From: Bacteroidota bacterium
Lineage (GTDB): Bacteria; Bacteroidota; Bacteroidia; Chitinophagales; Chitinophagaceae
Reading direction: 5' to 3'
Assembly (NCBI GenBank): GCA_018267875.1
Contig: JAFDXP010000029.1
Span: 1-35,257 of the forward strand
DNA: 35,257 bases
Part shown: positions 16,706 to 26,200 of the stretch, in pieces
How the letters are laid out: the number at the start of each line of letters is the position of its first letter
Position numbering within the stretch: the first letter of the stretch is position 1
Program-made: the position numbers and the translations under genes
The notes under the pieces: generated by a model
Told to the model about the DNA's origin: nothing
The model's input: only the letters and a program-made list of their open reading frames with translations
Database searches by the model: none

Positions 16706-17548
16706 GATAAAATCCATTTTGTAAAGAATCTCTTTTAGTATGTCAATGCGTGCTTTACTCCAATCTGTAGTAGTGTCTGATGTAGCAACCGAGAAGTTTT
16801 CAGCAAAGAAATATGGATAGTTTCTTTGGTTACTTTTATTCATGGATTTCTCGTGCTCTTTCACATGTTCCACAACTTCTACAAATCCCACTATCCAGTA
16901 AATGGCAGAATCTTTTACCACGTTGGTTCCGGTTTTGTAATATAATTTGTACTCCGGCTTTTCTTCTCGCAACATCATACTTCGTACAATTCGTTGTACT
17001 CGTTCTGAAAACGGCAATTCATCGAAATAAAGTTTTTTGATGAATCCTACTTGCTCATCAGCAGAAATTTGAAGAGAATTATCGAGCCAAAATTGATCAA
17101 TGTTTTTACCGATCGTACTGTTTCCATATTGAACGGAGTCTAAGTAATGTTGCATAGTATTACGTCCAATTCTTCTAGCTAATTCTTGATAATAGGGCAC
17201 ATTACTCACCTTAAAAGCTTCTCGCATGGTCATGTCGTGATCCCATTCTGGACGACGAGTTGTGCCATCCCACTTTATTATAAATTGATCGTCTGGTACT
17301 ATGGCTGTTTCTAATCCAACCAATGAGTTAAAAATTTTGAAGGTAGATGCAGGTGTATAACGGGTAGTACAACGTTGTTTGTTGTAGTAATAAATCTCTT
17401 CATGGGCATGATCGCGAACCATAAAGCAGCCATCTGTTATTTTGTGTTGCTTAAACACTTCGCCCCATTCATTTCGTTCATGAATGCGATTTCCAGAACA
17501 AGAGGCTAATAAAAGAAGACAACTGACAAGAAGAAAATTACTACGCAT
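16691..17548 (-). CDS. Class D (OXA-type) beta-lactamase, predicted lipoprotein
   Basis: 285 residues from ATG 17548 (MRSNFLLVSCLLLLASC, lipobox with Cys17). All class D hallmarks are present: Ser68-Thr-Phe-Lys71 (nucleophile and the lysine that is carbamylated), Ser115-Asn-Val, Tyr141-Gly-Asn, QFW with Trp154, and Lys205-Thr-Gly, followed by YWIVGF. The spacing agrees with active OXA enzymes, so serine beta-lactamase activity is likely; the spectrum cannot be told. The mature protein should be anchored to a membrane facing the periplasm. An insert rich in Lys, His and Glu (EVVEHVKEHEKSMNKSNQ) follows the WIVGF strand. A longer open frame (to 17575) would spoil the signal peptide. It is surrounded by housekeeping genes with no mobile-element traces, so it is probably intrinsic. 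Confidence 0.9.
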   Translation of the reverse strand: MRSNFLLVSCLLLLASCSGNRIHERNEWGEVFKQHKITDGCFMVRDHAHEEIYYYNKQRCTTRYTPASTFKIFNSLVGLETAIVPDDQFIIKWDGTTRRPEWDHDMTMREAFKVSNVPYYQELARRIGRNTMQHYLDSVQYGNSTIGKNIDQFWLDNSLQISADEQVGFIKKLYFDELPFSERVQRIVRSMMLREEKPEYKLYYKTGTNVVKDSAIYWIVGFVEVVEHVKEHEKSMNKSNQRNYPYFFAENFSVATSDTTTDWSKARIDILKEILYKMDFINSTN

Positions 17549-17553
17549 GTCGG

Positions 17554-17561
17554 CAAAGATA
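17554..17561 (-). promoter_or_regulatory. -7 promoter element of the beta-lactamase gene
   Basis: TATCTTTG on the minus strand, a perfect TAnnTTTG ending 5 bases before the ATG. It fixes the start at 17548 and predicts a leaderless or near-leaderless mRNA. Confidence 0.55.
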
Positions 17562-17625
17562 GCATGTAGTGCCACTGTACCCGAATTCCATTTTTTAAAC
17601 GACTAAGCGATATCTCCTTTCACCC

Positions 17626-17633
17626 TACTTTTG
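17626..17633 (+). promoter_or_regulatory. -7 promoter element of rsmA
   Basis: TACTTTTG, a perfect TAnnTTTG, ends 4 bases before the rsmA ATG at 17638. The transcript is predicted to start at or next to the start codon. Confidence 0.55.
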
Positions 17634-17637
17634 TGTC

Positions 17638-18402
17638 ATGCACTATACGCTGAAAAAAAGCCTCGGACAACACTTTTTGCACGATGAAAATATTTGCAAA
17701 AAGATTGTTTCACAAGTATCCCTAAAACCAAATCTGAGCTTACTGGAAATTGGTCCTGGTGGTGGTGCCTTGACAAAATATTTGCTCGATTTTCCCGACA
17801 TACACTATAAAGCAATTGAAGTTGATGCAGAAAAAGTGGTTTTTTTAAAACACAAGTTTCCCCAAATGGATGGATTGATTTTCCAACAAGATATTTTGAA
17901 GTCAGACATGCCATTTGATGGACAATTTAGCGTGATTGGGAATTTTCCTTACAATATTTCATCCCCTATTTTATTCAAAATATTGGATTGGGAAACCCGA
18001 GTGGATGAAGTGATTGGAATGTTTCAAAAAGAAGTTGCTCTTAGAATAGCAGAAAAAGAAGGCTCAAAACTATATGGAATTCTTAGCGTATTGATGCAGG
18101 CTTTTTTTCGGGTTGAATACTTGTTTGATGTACATGAAAACTGTTTTACACCACCTCCCAAAGTGAAAAGTGGGGTAGTTCGTTTTTCAAATACTGGAAA
18201 TCCATTTGTCATTTCAGACAAGAAGAAATTTATTACACTGGTAAAGGCTGCATTTAATCAACGAAGAAAAACCTTACGCAATGCACTGAAAGGAACTTTA
18301 AGCCCGGAAGCATTGACAGATCCAATTATGCAAAAACGGGCGGAACAGTTGTCAGTAGCAGCTTTTGTTGAACTTTATAAAAAATATATGGTGCATGAAT
18401 GA
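17638..18402 (+). CDS. rsmA: 16S rRNA dimethyladenosine transferase
   Basis: 254 residues; also called KsgA. It dimethylates two adjacent adenines near the 3' end of 16S rRNA (A1518/A1519 in E. coli numbering). Visible are the N-terminal KKSLGQHFLHD, the SAM-binding LEIGPGGGALTKYLL (about 36-50), and the catalytic motif Asn102-Phe-Pro-Tyr (NFPYNISSPI), then FTPPPKVKSGVV and FNQRRKTLRNAL. The length is normal and all motifs are intact. It overlaps the start of the next gene by 8 bases, so the two are translationally coupled. Confidence 0.95.
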   Translation: MHYTLKKSLGQHFLHDENICKKIVSQVSLKPNLSLLEIGPGGGALTKYLLDFPDIHYKAIEVDAEKVVFLKHKFPQMDGLIFQQDILKSDMPFDGQFSVIGNFPYNISSPILFKILDWETRVDEVIGMFQKEVALRIAEKEGSKLYGILSVLMQAFFRVEYLFDVHENCFTPPPKVKSGVVRFSNTGNPFVISDKKKFITLVKAAFNQRRKTLRNALKGTLSPEALTDPIMQKRAEQLSVAAFVELYKKYMVHE

Positions 18403-19333
18403 TAAATTAGTTTGGATAGCTGCACCCATACATGATCTATTACGAAAGGGGTTAGAAAGTAAGGGTTATACACTAATTGACGATCAAAACTTTGAAAGGA
18501 AATCAGCTATAAAAACGTTGAATTTTTGCGAAGGTGTTATAACCTCAACACGATTAAAAATGGATCGTGAAATGATAGATGCTGCCCCACTCTTGAAATG
18601 GATAGGTAGAATGGGTTCAGGTATGGAATTAATAGATGTACCCTATGCAGAATCAAAAGGAATTTTAGTAACAAGCAGTCCGGAAGGGAATAGCAATGCA
18701 GTGGCAGAACATGCGTTGGGTATGTTGCTCAATATGATTCGTAGAATAGGTTGGAGTTGTAATGAAGTGCGAGCCGGGCAATGGCTTCGAGAAGAAAACA
18801 GAGGTATAGAATTGGAAGGCAAAACAATAGGCATCATTGGTTTTGGAAATACCGGAAGTGCCTTTGCCAAAAAATTATCAGGTTTTGATGCTTCGCTACT
18901 TGTCTATGATAAATATCGCCAAGAAGGTTTTCCAAGCTATGTTTCAGTCTGCCAGTCCTTAGATCCGATATGGGAAAATGCCGACATCATAAGCTTTCAT
19001 GTTCCCTTGCAAAACGATACACATCATTACTGCAACGAAGCATTTATAGCAAAAGCTAAAAAAAGTTTTATACTAATTAATACATCTCGAGGAGAAGTTG
19101 CTGAAACGAAGTCAATTGCTGCTGGATTAAAAAATGGAAAACTTCGTGGTGTTTGTTTAGATGTTTTGGAAGGTGAACCTTTATCAGCATTACATCCTAC
19201 GGATGCCTTGCTGGTAGCAGAAATGCTGACATATTCCAATGCCATTATTACGCCACACATAGCGGGCTATACCCATGAAGCAGTGGAGAAAATGAGCCAA
19301 ATTCTGCTAAAAAAAATTGTCATTGATAGGTAA
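18395..19333 (+). CDS. D-2-hydroxyacid dehydrogenase (phosphoglycerate-dehydrogenase-like)
   Basis: 312 residues from ATG 18395 (MNDKLVWIAAPIHDLL), which overlaps the end of rsmA by 8 bases. The NAD-binding fold is shown by GIIGFGNTGSAFAKKL (about 146-161). The catalytic Arg (NTSRGEVAE), Glu (LEGEPL) and His (PHIAGYTHEA) of the family are all present. It lacks the C-terminal ACT domain of classical SerA. It oxidises or reduces a 2-hydroxy/2-keto acid in the cytoplasm; 3-phosphoglycerate, glyoxylate or hydroxypyruvate are all possible. The middle holds SHGVPLQ-like FHVPLQNDTHHY. The coupling with rsmA has no obvious functional reason. Confidence 0.85.
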   Translation: MNDKLVWIAAPIHDLLRKGLESKGYTLIDDQNFERKSAIKTLNFCEGVITSTRLKMDREMIDAAPLLKWIGRMGSGMELIDVPYAESKGILVTSSPEGNSNAVAEHALGMLLNMIRRIGWSCNEVRAGQWLREENRGIELEGKTIGIIGFGNTGSAFAKKLSGFDASLLVYDKYRQEGFPSYVSVCQSLDPIWENADIISFHVPLQNDTHHYCNEAFIAKAKKSFILINTSRGEVAETKSIAAGLKNGKLRGVCLDVLEGEPLSALHPTDALLVAEMLTYSNAIITPHIAGYTHEAVEKMSQILLKKIVIDR

Positions 19334-19355
19334 GGTTATATAAATCAAACATTTC

Positions 19356-19390
19356 TTTGACAAAAAGTTAACAATATCGCTCTACTTTTA
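19356..19390 (+). promoter_or_regulatory. Candidate promoter of the surface cassette
   Basis: TTTG (19356-19359), a 23-base spacer and TACTTTTA (19383-19390, one base off TAnnTTTG) stand 47 bases before the receptor start. The leader between them is T/A-rich, with no ribosome-binding site seen. Confidence 0.4.
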
Positions 19391-19437
19391 ACAATAAGTT
19401 TCTATTTTTAACCCCTCATTTGGTTAACATATTTATA

Positions 19438-22400
19438 ATGCAGGACATGACGAAAAAGCTACGTTATCTCTTCTTGATGGTGTTTATGGGTGTTTCGGGC
19501 GCAGCGTTCGCACAAACGGGTGCCATTTCCGGAACAGTGATAGATGAGCACAAGGAGCCAATCATTGGTGCAGTAGTGCAGGTATTTCAGGCCGGTGCAC
19601 AACGCGGTGGAGATGTTACCGATATGGACGGTAAATACACCGTAAAGCCACTCCAACCCGGTGCTAATTATGAGGTGCGTGTAAACTATGCCTCTTATCG
19701 CCAGATTATTCTAAAGAACGTAATTGTATCCCCGGATCGTACAACCTACCAGAATTTTAAAATGGAGGTGAATACTCGGGAAATGCAAGAAGTGGTAGTT
19801 AAAGAATATAAGGTTCCTCTTATTAAAAAGGACGAACCGGGTTCTACCACCACCTTTACTTCTGAGCAAATCGCTAAGATGCCTACTCGTAACACCAGCG
19901 ATATCGCTTCACAATCTGCCGGTACCTACCAACAAAAAAGTGGTGCAGGTATCAGTATTGCCGGTGCGCGTACCGGTGGTACACAATATATTGTGGATGG
20001 TATCTTATTGAATGGTTCAAACGGTACGAATTTACCTCCCGGTGCAATTGAACAAATGTCGGTGATTACCTCTGGTATCCCAGCAAAATATGGAGATGCC
20101 TCTGGTGGTATTATTAATATTACAACTCGTGGTGGTGCTCCAAAACACACCGGAGATATTGGTTATGAACATTCTGTTGACGGGTATAATAGAAATTATT
20201 TATATTTTTCTGTGGCAGGTCCACTCTTAAAAAGAAAAATTGATAGCCTTAATAAACGCAATGTATTAGGCTATTCATTAAGTGGTAACTATGTTAATAC
20301 CTCTGATAATGATCCCAATTATTTTCCGAATTATGTATTGAAAGGAGATAAACTTAAAGAAATTCAAGACCATCCACTGGTACAAGTTACAGATATCTCC
20401 GGTCGAAAAACTGCTCGTAGTGCTGCTGAATATGTGCGTATGAGTGATATGGAAACTACTAAACGCCGCGTTAATGCAAATGCTATGACAGCTCGTTTGG
20501 TAGGTAAGGTAGATTATCAACTGGCAGAAAACGTAAACGTAACAGTAGGTGGTAACTTTGAATATCAAAAATACCGTGACTATGATCGTCGTTATTCCTT
20601 GTTTTCTCCTGATGCCATTCCTACCGCTACTAATACCAACGGACGTGGATTTATTCGCCTAACTCAACGTTTTGGTAAACCAAACCTTGATGCGTCAGAT
20701 AAAGATAAGCGTCCAGTTATTTCAAATGCCTTTTATAGTATTCAAGCAGACTATCAGGTAAACCATTTTAATCGTCAAGATCCTAATTTGAAACATAATA
20801 TTTTCGAGTATGGATATGTGGGTAAGTTTGACATCCAATCTATGACATTATATGGTGCAGGATACGATGATTCTATCGGACGTATAGGTACTACCTTGCT
20901 TGCTTATAACGCACCTACAAAAGTAAACTATACCCGTTCCAATCTTAATCCATTACTTGCCAACTATACTTCTCAATACTATGATATGGCCGGTTCAGAT
21001 GCCTATCCTCGTACTTTGAATGATATAATGGCTGGAAAGGGTATGTTGAATGGTATGCAGCCGGATTATGTATATTCTAGAGATATTGCTTTTAACTCAG
21101 GATATCAAATTGGTGGATACGGTTATTCAGATCAAGAAACTTTTACTTTTAATGCAGAGGCATCTTTTGATTTCCAGCCTAAGAAAACTCGTCATGCTAT
21201 TGAATTTGGTTTGTTATACCAACAACGGTCTGAACGTAGCTACAATATCACAGGTGCAAGTGCAACAAATAGTATTTGGGCTCGTATGCGTCAGCTTACC
21301 AATGCACATATTTTGAACCTTGATAAAACTAACCCAATCTATATCATAAATGGTCGTCAATATACTTTAAACGAATATCGTAATAGTGGTTTGCTTTTTG
21401 GACCTTACGATACAGTTATGTATAATCGCAACTATGATCCAACGCTTCAAAGTACTTTTGACTATAATCTACGGAAAAAGTTAGGTTTAAATCCCAAAGG
21501 AACTGATTATTTGAATGTTGATTCTTATGATCCTTCTACTTTCTCCTTAGATATGTTTTCACCGGATGAAATTATCAATAGTGGCGACAACTTGGCCAGC
21601 TATTATGGTTATGATTACACCGGTAAGCGTTTGAATGGACAAGTGAACTTCAATGATTGGTTTACTAAAAAAGATGCAAACGGTAATTATACACGTAATT
21701 TGGGGGCCTTCCGTCCAAACTATATTGCCGGCTATATTCAAGATAAGTTTGAATTACCGCATAATGTTCTTTTTAATGTGGGTGTTCGTGTAGAACGTTT
21801 TGATGCAAATACTAAAGTTTTAAAAGATCCATATTCGTTGTATGCAACCAATACAGTAGCAACATCAAATGCGATCAATCCAAATGGCAAAACGCCTGAT
21901 AATATTGGTAGCAACTATGTTGTATATGTAAAGGATAATGCATCAACTACTCCAACTGTTGTAGGTTATAGAAACGGAGATGATTGGTATGATGCTAACG
22001 GAAAGTATCTGGTAGATCCAACCATATTAAAAGATGTTGTAGGGGGTGATCCACAACCTTATTTGGTTCGGACTTCTGCAGATGGTAAACGCGCTTTGAT
22101 GATGAATGATAAAGATTATGATCCAAACACTTCATTTACTGACTATAAACCACAAGTAAATGTAGCTCCACGTATCAACTTTACATTTCCTATTGCAGAA
22201 CAATCAATGTTCTATGCTCACTACGATGTTTATGTAATGCGCCCTAAATCAGCTAGTGATATTTATGTCTCGCCAGTTGATTATTATTTTCTTAATAAAA
22301 GAGCCGGTGCAGGTGCAATTTTAAATAATCCTGATTTGAAACCTGAAAAGGTATTCGACTATGAATTGGGTTTCCAACAAGTGCTTTCTCAAAATTCTGC

Positions 22401-23229
22401 TGTTACAATCAATGGTTTTTACAAAGAACGTAAAGACATGATTCAGGTTCGCCCTTATTTGTTGGCTTATCCAAACACTTATTACACATTAGGCAATCGT
22501 GACTTTATGACCTATAAAGGTTTCTCTATGAAGTATGATCTTCGTCGGGTTAACCACCTTCAGTTGCAAATGGCTTATACGCTTCAATTCTCTGAAGGTA
22601 CAGGATCCAGCTCTTCTTCATCTAACGGTGGAAATGCAAATACAGTATCCAGTTCTGGTTTGTTAGCATCTTTAATAGGCTATTCTCAACCCATGTTACG
22701 TTTTACATATCCTTTGAACAATGATTCTCGACATATTCTTACCGCAAACCTTGATTATCGTTTTGACAAAGGTGAAGGTCCAATTGTAGGCAAAAAGCAT
22801 ATTTTAGAAAATGCCGGTATTAATTTGATTGTTCGTGCAAGAAGTGGTGAGCCTTATACGCGTTATATGTATCCGGGTCAGCGAGTGATAGTTGGAGGAG
22901 TTCAAGGTTCTCGTCTTCCATGGCACTATGGTATGGATCTACGTATAGATAAAACATTTGCTCTTACACACAAGGCTGGTTCACGTTTAGGATTACAAGC
23001 ATTTATTTATATACAGAATTTATTAAACACAAGAGAAATTCTAGGAGTATATGGATATACCGGTCGTCCGGATGATGATGGATGGATTGCATCACCACAA
23101 GGTAAGCAAGATGCGAGTACTAAAACAGATCCGTTGTCTTATGGTGACTTGTACAATTGGTCACGTATGGATCCAAGCAATCTTAATAATCCACGACGTA
23201 TTAATTTAGGTATTTCATTAAGTTTTTAA
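19438..23229 (+). CDS. Large TonB-dependent receptor of the PorV-type cassette
   Basis: About 1263 residues. Signal peptide (TKKLRYLFLMVFMGVSGAAFAQ); carboxypeptidase-regulatory-like domain (about 25-115, GAISGTVIDEHKEPIIGAVVQVF); plug (about 135-240, MPTRNTSDIASQSAGTYQ, YIVDGILLNGSNGTNLP, YGDASGGIINITTRGG); then a very large beta-barrel ending in INLGISLSF. A Ser-rich loop (SSSSSSNGG, near residue 1056) lies in an extracellular loop. It is larger than usual receptors (700-1000) and has no SusD partner. It is followed 30 bases later by a 1365-residue secreted protein and then by a PorV/PorQ-family gene, so it belongs to a three-gene surface unit. ATG 19438 or 19447 may be the true start; 19420 is less likely. 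The substrate is unknown. Confidence 0.88.
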   Translation: MQDMTKKLRYLFLMVFMGVSGAAFAQTGAISGTVIDEHKEPIIGAVVQVFQAGAQRGGDVTDMDGKYTVKPLQPGANYEVRVNYASYRQIILKNVIVSPDRTTYQNFKMEVNTREMQEVVVKEYKVPLIKKDEPGSTTTFTSEQIAKMPTRNTSDIASQSAGTYQQKSGAGISIAGARTGGTQYIVDGILLNGSNGTNLPPGAIEQMSVITSGIPAKYGDASGGIINITTRGGAPKHTGDIGYEHSVDGYNRNYLYFSVAGPLLKRKIDSLNKRNVLGYSLSGNYVNTSDNDPNYFPNYVLKGDKLKEIQDHPLVQVTDISGRKTARSAAEYVRMSDMETTKRRVNANAMTARLVGKVDYQLAENVNVTVGGNFEYQKYRDYDRRYSLFSPDAIPTATNTNGRGFIRLTQRFGKPNLDASDKDKRPVISNAFYSIQADYQVNHFNRQDPNLKHNIFEYGYVGKFDIQSMTLYGAGYDDSIGRIGTTLLAYNAPTKVNYTRSNLNPLLANYTSQYYDMAGSDAYPRTLNDIMAGKGMLNGMQPDYVYSRDIAFNSGYQIGGYGYSDQETFTFNAEASFDFQPKKTRHAIEFGLLYQQRSERSYNITGASATNSIWARMRQLTNAHILNLDKTNPIYIINGRQYTLNEYRNSGLLFGPYDTVMYNRNYDPTLQSTFDYNLRKKLGLNPKGTDYLNVDSYDPSTFSLDMFSPDEIINSGDNLASYYGYDYTGKRLNGQVNFNDWFTKKDANGNYTRNLGAFRPNYIAGYIQDKFELPHNVLFNVGVRVERFDANTKVLKDPYSLYATNTVATSNAINPNGKTPDNIGSNYVVYVKDNASTTPTVVGYRNGDDWYDANGKYLVDPTILKDVVGGDPQPYLVRTSADGKRALMMNDKDYDPNTSFTDYKPQVNVAPRINFTFPIAEQSMFYAHYDVYVMRPKSASDIYVSPVDYYFLNKRAGAGAILNNPDLKPEKVFDYELGFQQVLSQNSAVTINGFYKERKDMIQVRPYLLAYPNTYYTLGNRDFMTYKGFSMKYDLRRVNHLQLQMAYTLQFSEGTGSSSSSSNGGNANTVSSSGLLASLIGYSQPMLRFTYPLNNDSRHILTANLDYRFDKGEGPIVGKKHILENAGINLIVRARSGEPYTRYMYPGQRVIVGGVQGSRLPWHYGMDLRIDKTFALTHKAGSRLGLQAFIYIQNLLNTREILGVYGYTGRPDDDGWIASPQGKQDASTKTDPLSYGDLYNWSRMDPSNLNNPRRINLGISLSF

Positions 23230-23259
23230 GAAAAAGTTGAACGTAATAACTACATAGTT

Positions 23260-26200
23260 ATGTTTAAAAATCAAATTTCGTATCGCTTGTTTGTGAGTGC
23301 GGCAGCCATGTTAGGAACCGTACTTTCTGCTCAGGCAATGCCAACCGTTGGGTCGGTGAAGAAGAAAGAGCTGTTGAGAACAGCTGCAGGTTGTGATCCG
23401 GCAACGGCATCCATCGAATTAGACATCAACAATGTTCGCGCACGTTTGATGACGGGAGGCGATATGTGGTGGAATCAAGGTACTAATTCAGCAGCTTATG
23501 AAATTCCAAAGGGTAGCAAAAAGAATTCACTTTTTGCCGGTTCTGTTTGGGTGGGTGGTTTTACTGCTGATAAGCAATTAAAAGTATGTGCCCAAACCTA
23601 TCGAATTGATGGTAATGACTATTGGCCGGGGCCATTAAGAAGAACAAGCTCCGGTGCTATGGTTACAGATAAGGCACAATGTTCTGATTGGGATCGTTTT
23701 TGGAAAGTTGATAGAGCAACCATTAGTCGTTTTCGTGAATTTGCTCGAAACAATAATCTTGCTGCAGCCCAAACATCTGATTTTCAATCTATTTGGGAAT
23801 GGCCAGCTTATGGAAATGGTATTGGGGGAACTATGAACCAAAACTCATATTCACGAGCAAAAGGCACTAGCGGATTACCGTTAAATATGGATGATAATCA
23901 CTCCAGTGGTTATGCACCTTTTGTCAATAACCCACAAGATCCTTTGAATAATCCGGATATTTACGAACCTGAACGTGGAGATTTTCCGGGTGATGTTGCT
24001 ATTGGAGATCTTTTAGGCGATCAATATATTTGGTGGGTATTTAATGATGTGGGAAATACAAAAGGACAAACAAAGACAGAGTCGATAGGAATGGAAGTTC
24101 AAACAGGTGCATTTGCCTTTTCCTCTAAAGATTTTATGAATGATGCAACTTTTTATAATTACCGCTTAATAAATTGGGGAACATCTAACTTGGATAGTAC
24201 TTTTATGGCTACTTGGACAGATGCCGACTTGGGCTATGCTTTTGATGATTATATTGGTTGCGATACTATTCGTGGTTTAGGTATTCTATATAATGGTACA
24301 AACTTTGATGGCCATGGTGAAGCCAATAGTTATGGAGCGGATATCCCGATGATTGGTGTTGACTTTTTTAGAGGACCTCATAAATATTTTTATAACCAAG
24401 GAGTTTTGGTTAAAGATTCTGTGTTGAAAATGACTGCATTCACTTATTTTAATAATGGTGATGATCAGCGTATTGGTGATCCTAGAAATGGTGTACAAGT
24501 ATATAATTATATTACTGGAACATCCAGAAATGGACAGACATTTAATAATGATTTTCAAGGTCCCGGTGTAAAAACTACTGCTTTAGGACCCGGTCCTAAA
24601 ACAAGTTATGTTTTCTTTGGTGATCCGGACAAAAATGAATGGTCAGAATGTAACTGTGGTAATCCACCTTTTGACCGTCGTTTTATTCACTCGGCAGGTC
24701 CATTTGTCTTATATCCAGGTAATGTTAATGATATTACTATTGGGGCGGTTTGGGTAGCCAGTGTAGGAGGTTGTCCAGTTACGTCTTTCAAAAAAATTCG
24801 TTTAGCTGATGATGTTGCACAGTCTTTATTTGATAATGGATTTAAAACTATTGAAGGCCCAGAAGCACCTTTATTAGTAAAACGTGAAATGGATAATAAG
24901 ATTATTTTCTATTTACAAAATCCAACTTACAGCACAAACTTTCAGGAGAAATTTGGTTATCAAAAAGATTCAGCAAAATATCGGGTTAAAGCGTTAAAAG
25001 CAATAAATCAACATAGCCCTGATTCTTTGTATCAATTTGAAGGTTATATAGTTTATCAATTAAAAAACAATCAAATTTCATTAGGACAAATTTTTAATGA
25101 ACGAGGTGAATTAAACACTGATGTAGCGCAGATTGTATTCCAATGTGATTTGAAAAACGGTCGAACTCAAATAGTAAATTGGGCTAAAAATATCAACATT
25201 ACGAACTGCCCAGATACATGTTGGGATCCTCAAATTAAAGTTAATGGACGGGATAGCGGAATCGTACATAGTTTTTCTGTTACTAAAGACATGTTTGCTA
25301 CCGGTCTTAATCAGAACTTAGTAAACTATAAGAACTACTATTATGTTGCAATTGCTTATGCCTATAATAATTTTGCAAATTTTGATCCTCGACATCAAGA
25401 AACTACTCAAGATGTAGTTTATTTGGAAAGTGCACATGGTCCAGGCGGGTCTCCTATTCAAATTATTGAAGCAATGCCAAATCCATTTAGCCATCAAGTT
25501 GGAACTCAAATAAATTCAGATTTTGGAGATGGAGTAGTTATTCGTAAATTAGAAGGTATTGGTAATGGTGGTAACTTCTTAGAAATGTCAGATTCATCAG
25601 TTTTAGAAGCATTGTCACCTACTACCGGTTATCAATCTTCAAAACCGGTTTATATGGCCGGTAAAGGACCTGTGAATTTGAAAGTAGTAGATCCTTTGAA
25701 AGTAGTTTCGGGTACATGGAGTATTTATGTTTCTCCAGATACTCGTCAACCAGCACCTTATACTCGAATTGGTGCAAACTACGATCAAATGGTAACTGAA
25801 AACTTAATTGCTAATAAAACACGCTGGACACTAGTTAGAAATGGTCAAGATACTGTTTATAGTGAAATGAACATTGATAACTTAAACGAGCAGATTATTG
25901 CAAATTATGGAATTTCAATAGCTATGCAGCAGCAAGTATTGCCGGGCGAAGATGAATCAAATGGTGATGGCTTATTAACTCAGCAAGGTGTTTCTGCCAG
26001 CTCTCAAATTGTTTTTGCCAATCCTACACTGACATGGTTGGGTGGAGTGAATGATGGGCAACAAACCAGTCCTCAAAACTGGATTCGTGGAGGAATGTAT
26101 GTTTATCAGTCACAACCCGGTCAACCCACACCTCCATGTAATTATAACTCAGTAACACTAAAATACACAAGAGATAGTTTATCTTTCTATGAAAACTTGT

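Noticed and set aside
16691-17548. Considered a penicillin-binding protein or BlaR sensor domain
   Set aside because: The length (285 residues), lipobox, YGN and QFW motifs fit a class D beta-lactamase; there are no membrane helices or metalloprotease domain.
22600-22625. Serine-codon run suspected as a repeat or frameshift site
   Set aside because: The reading frame stays open through it and the barrel continues to a normal aromatic end, so it is a flexible loop.
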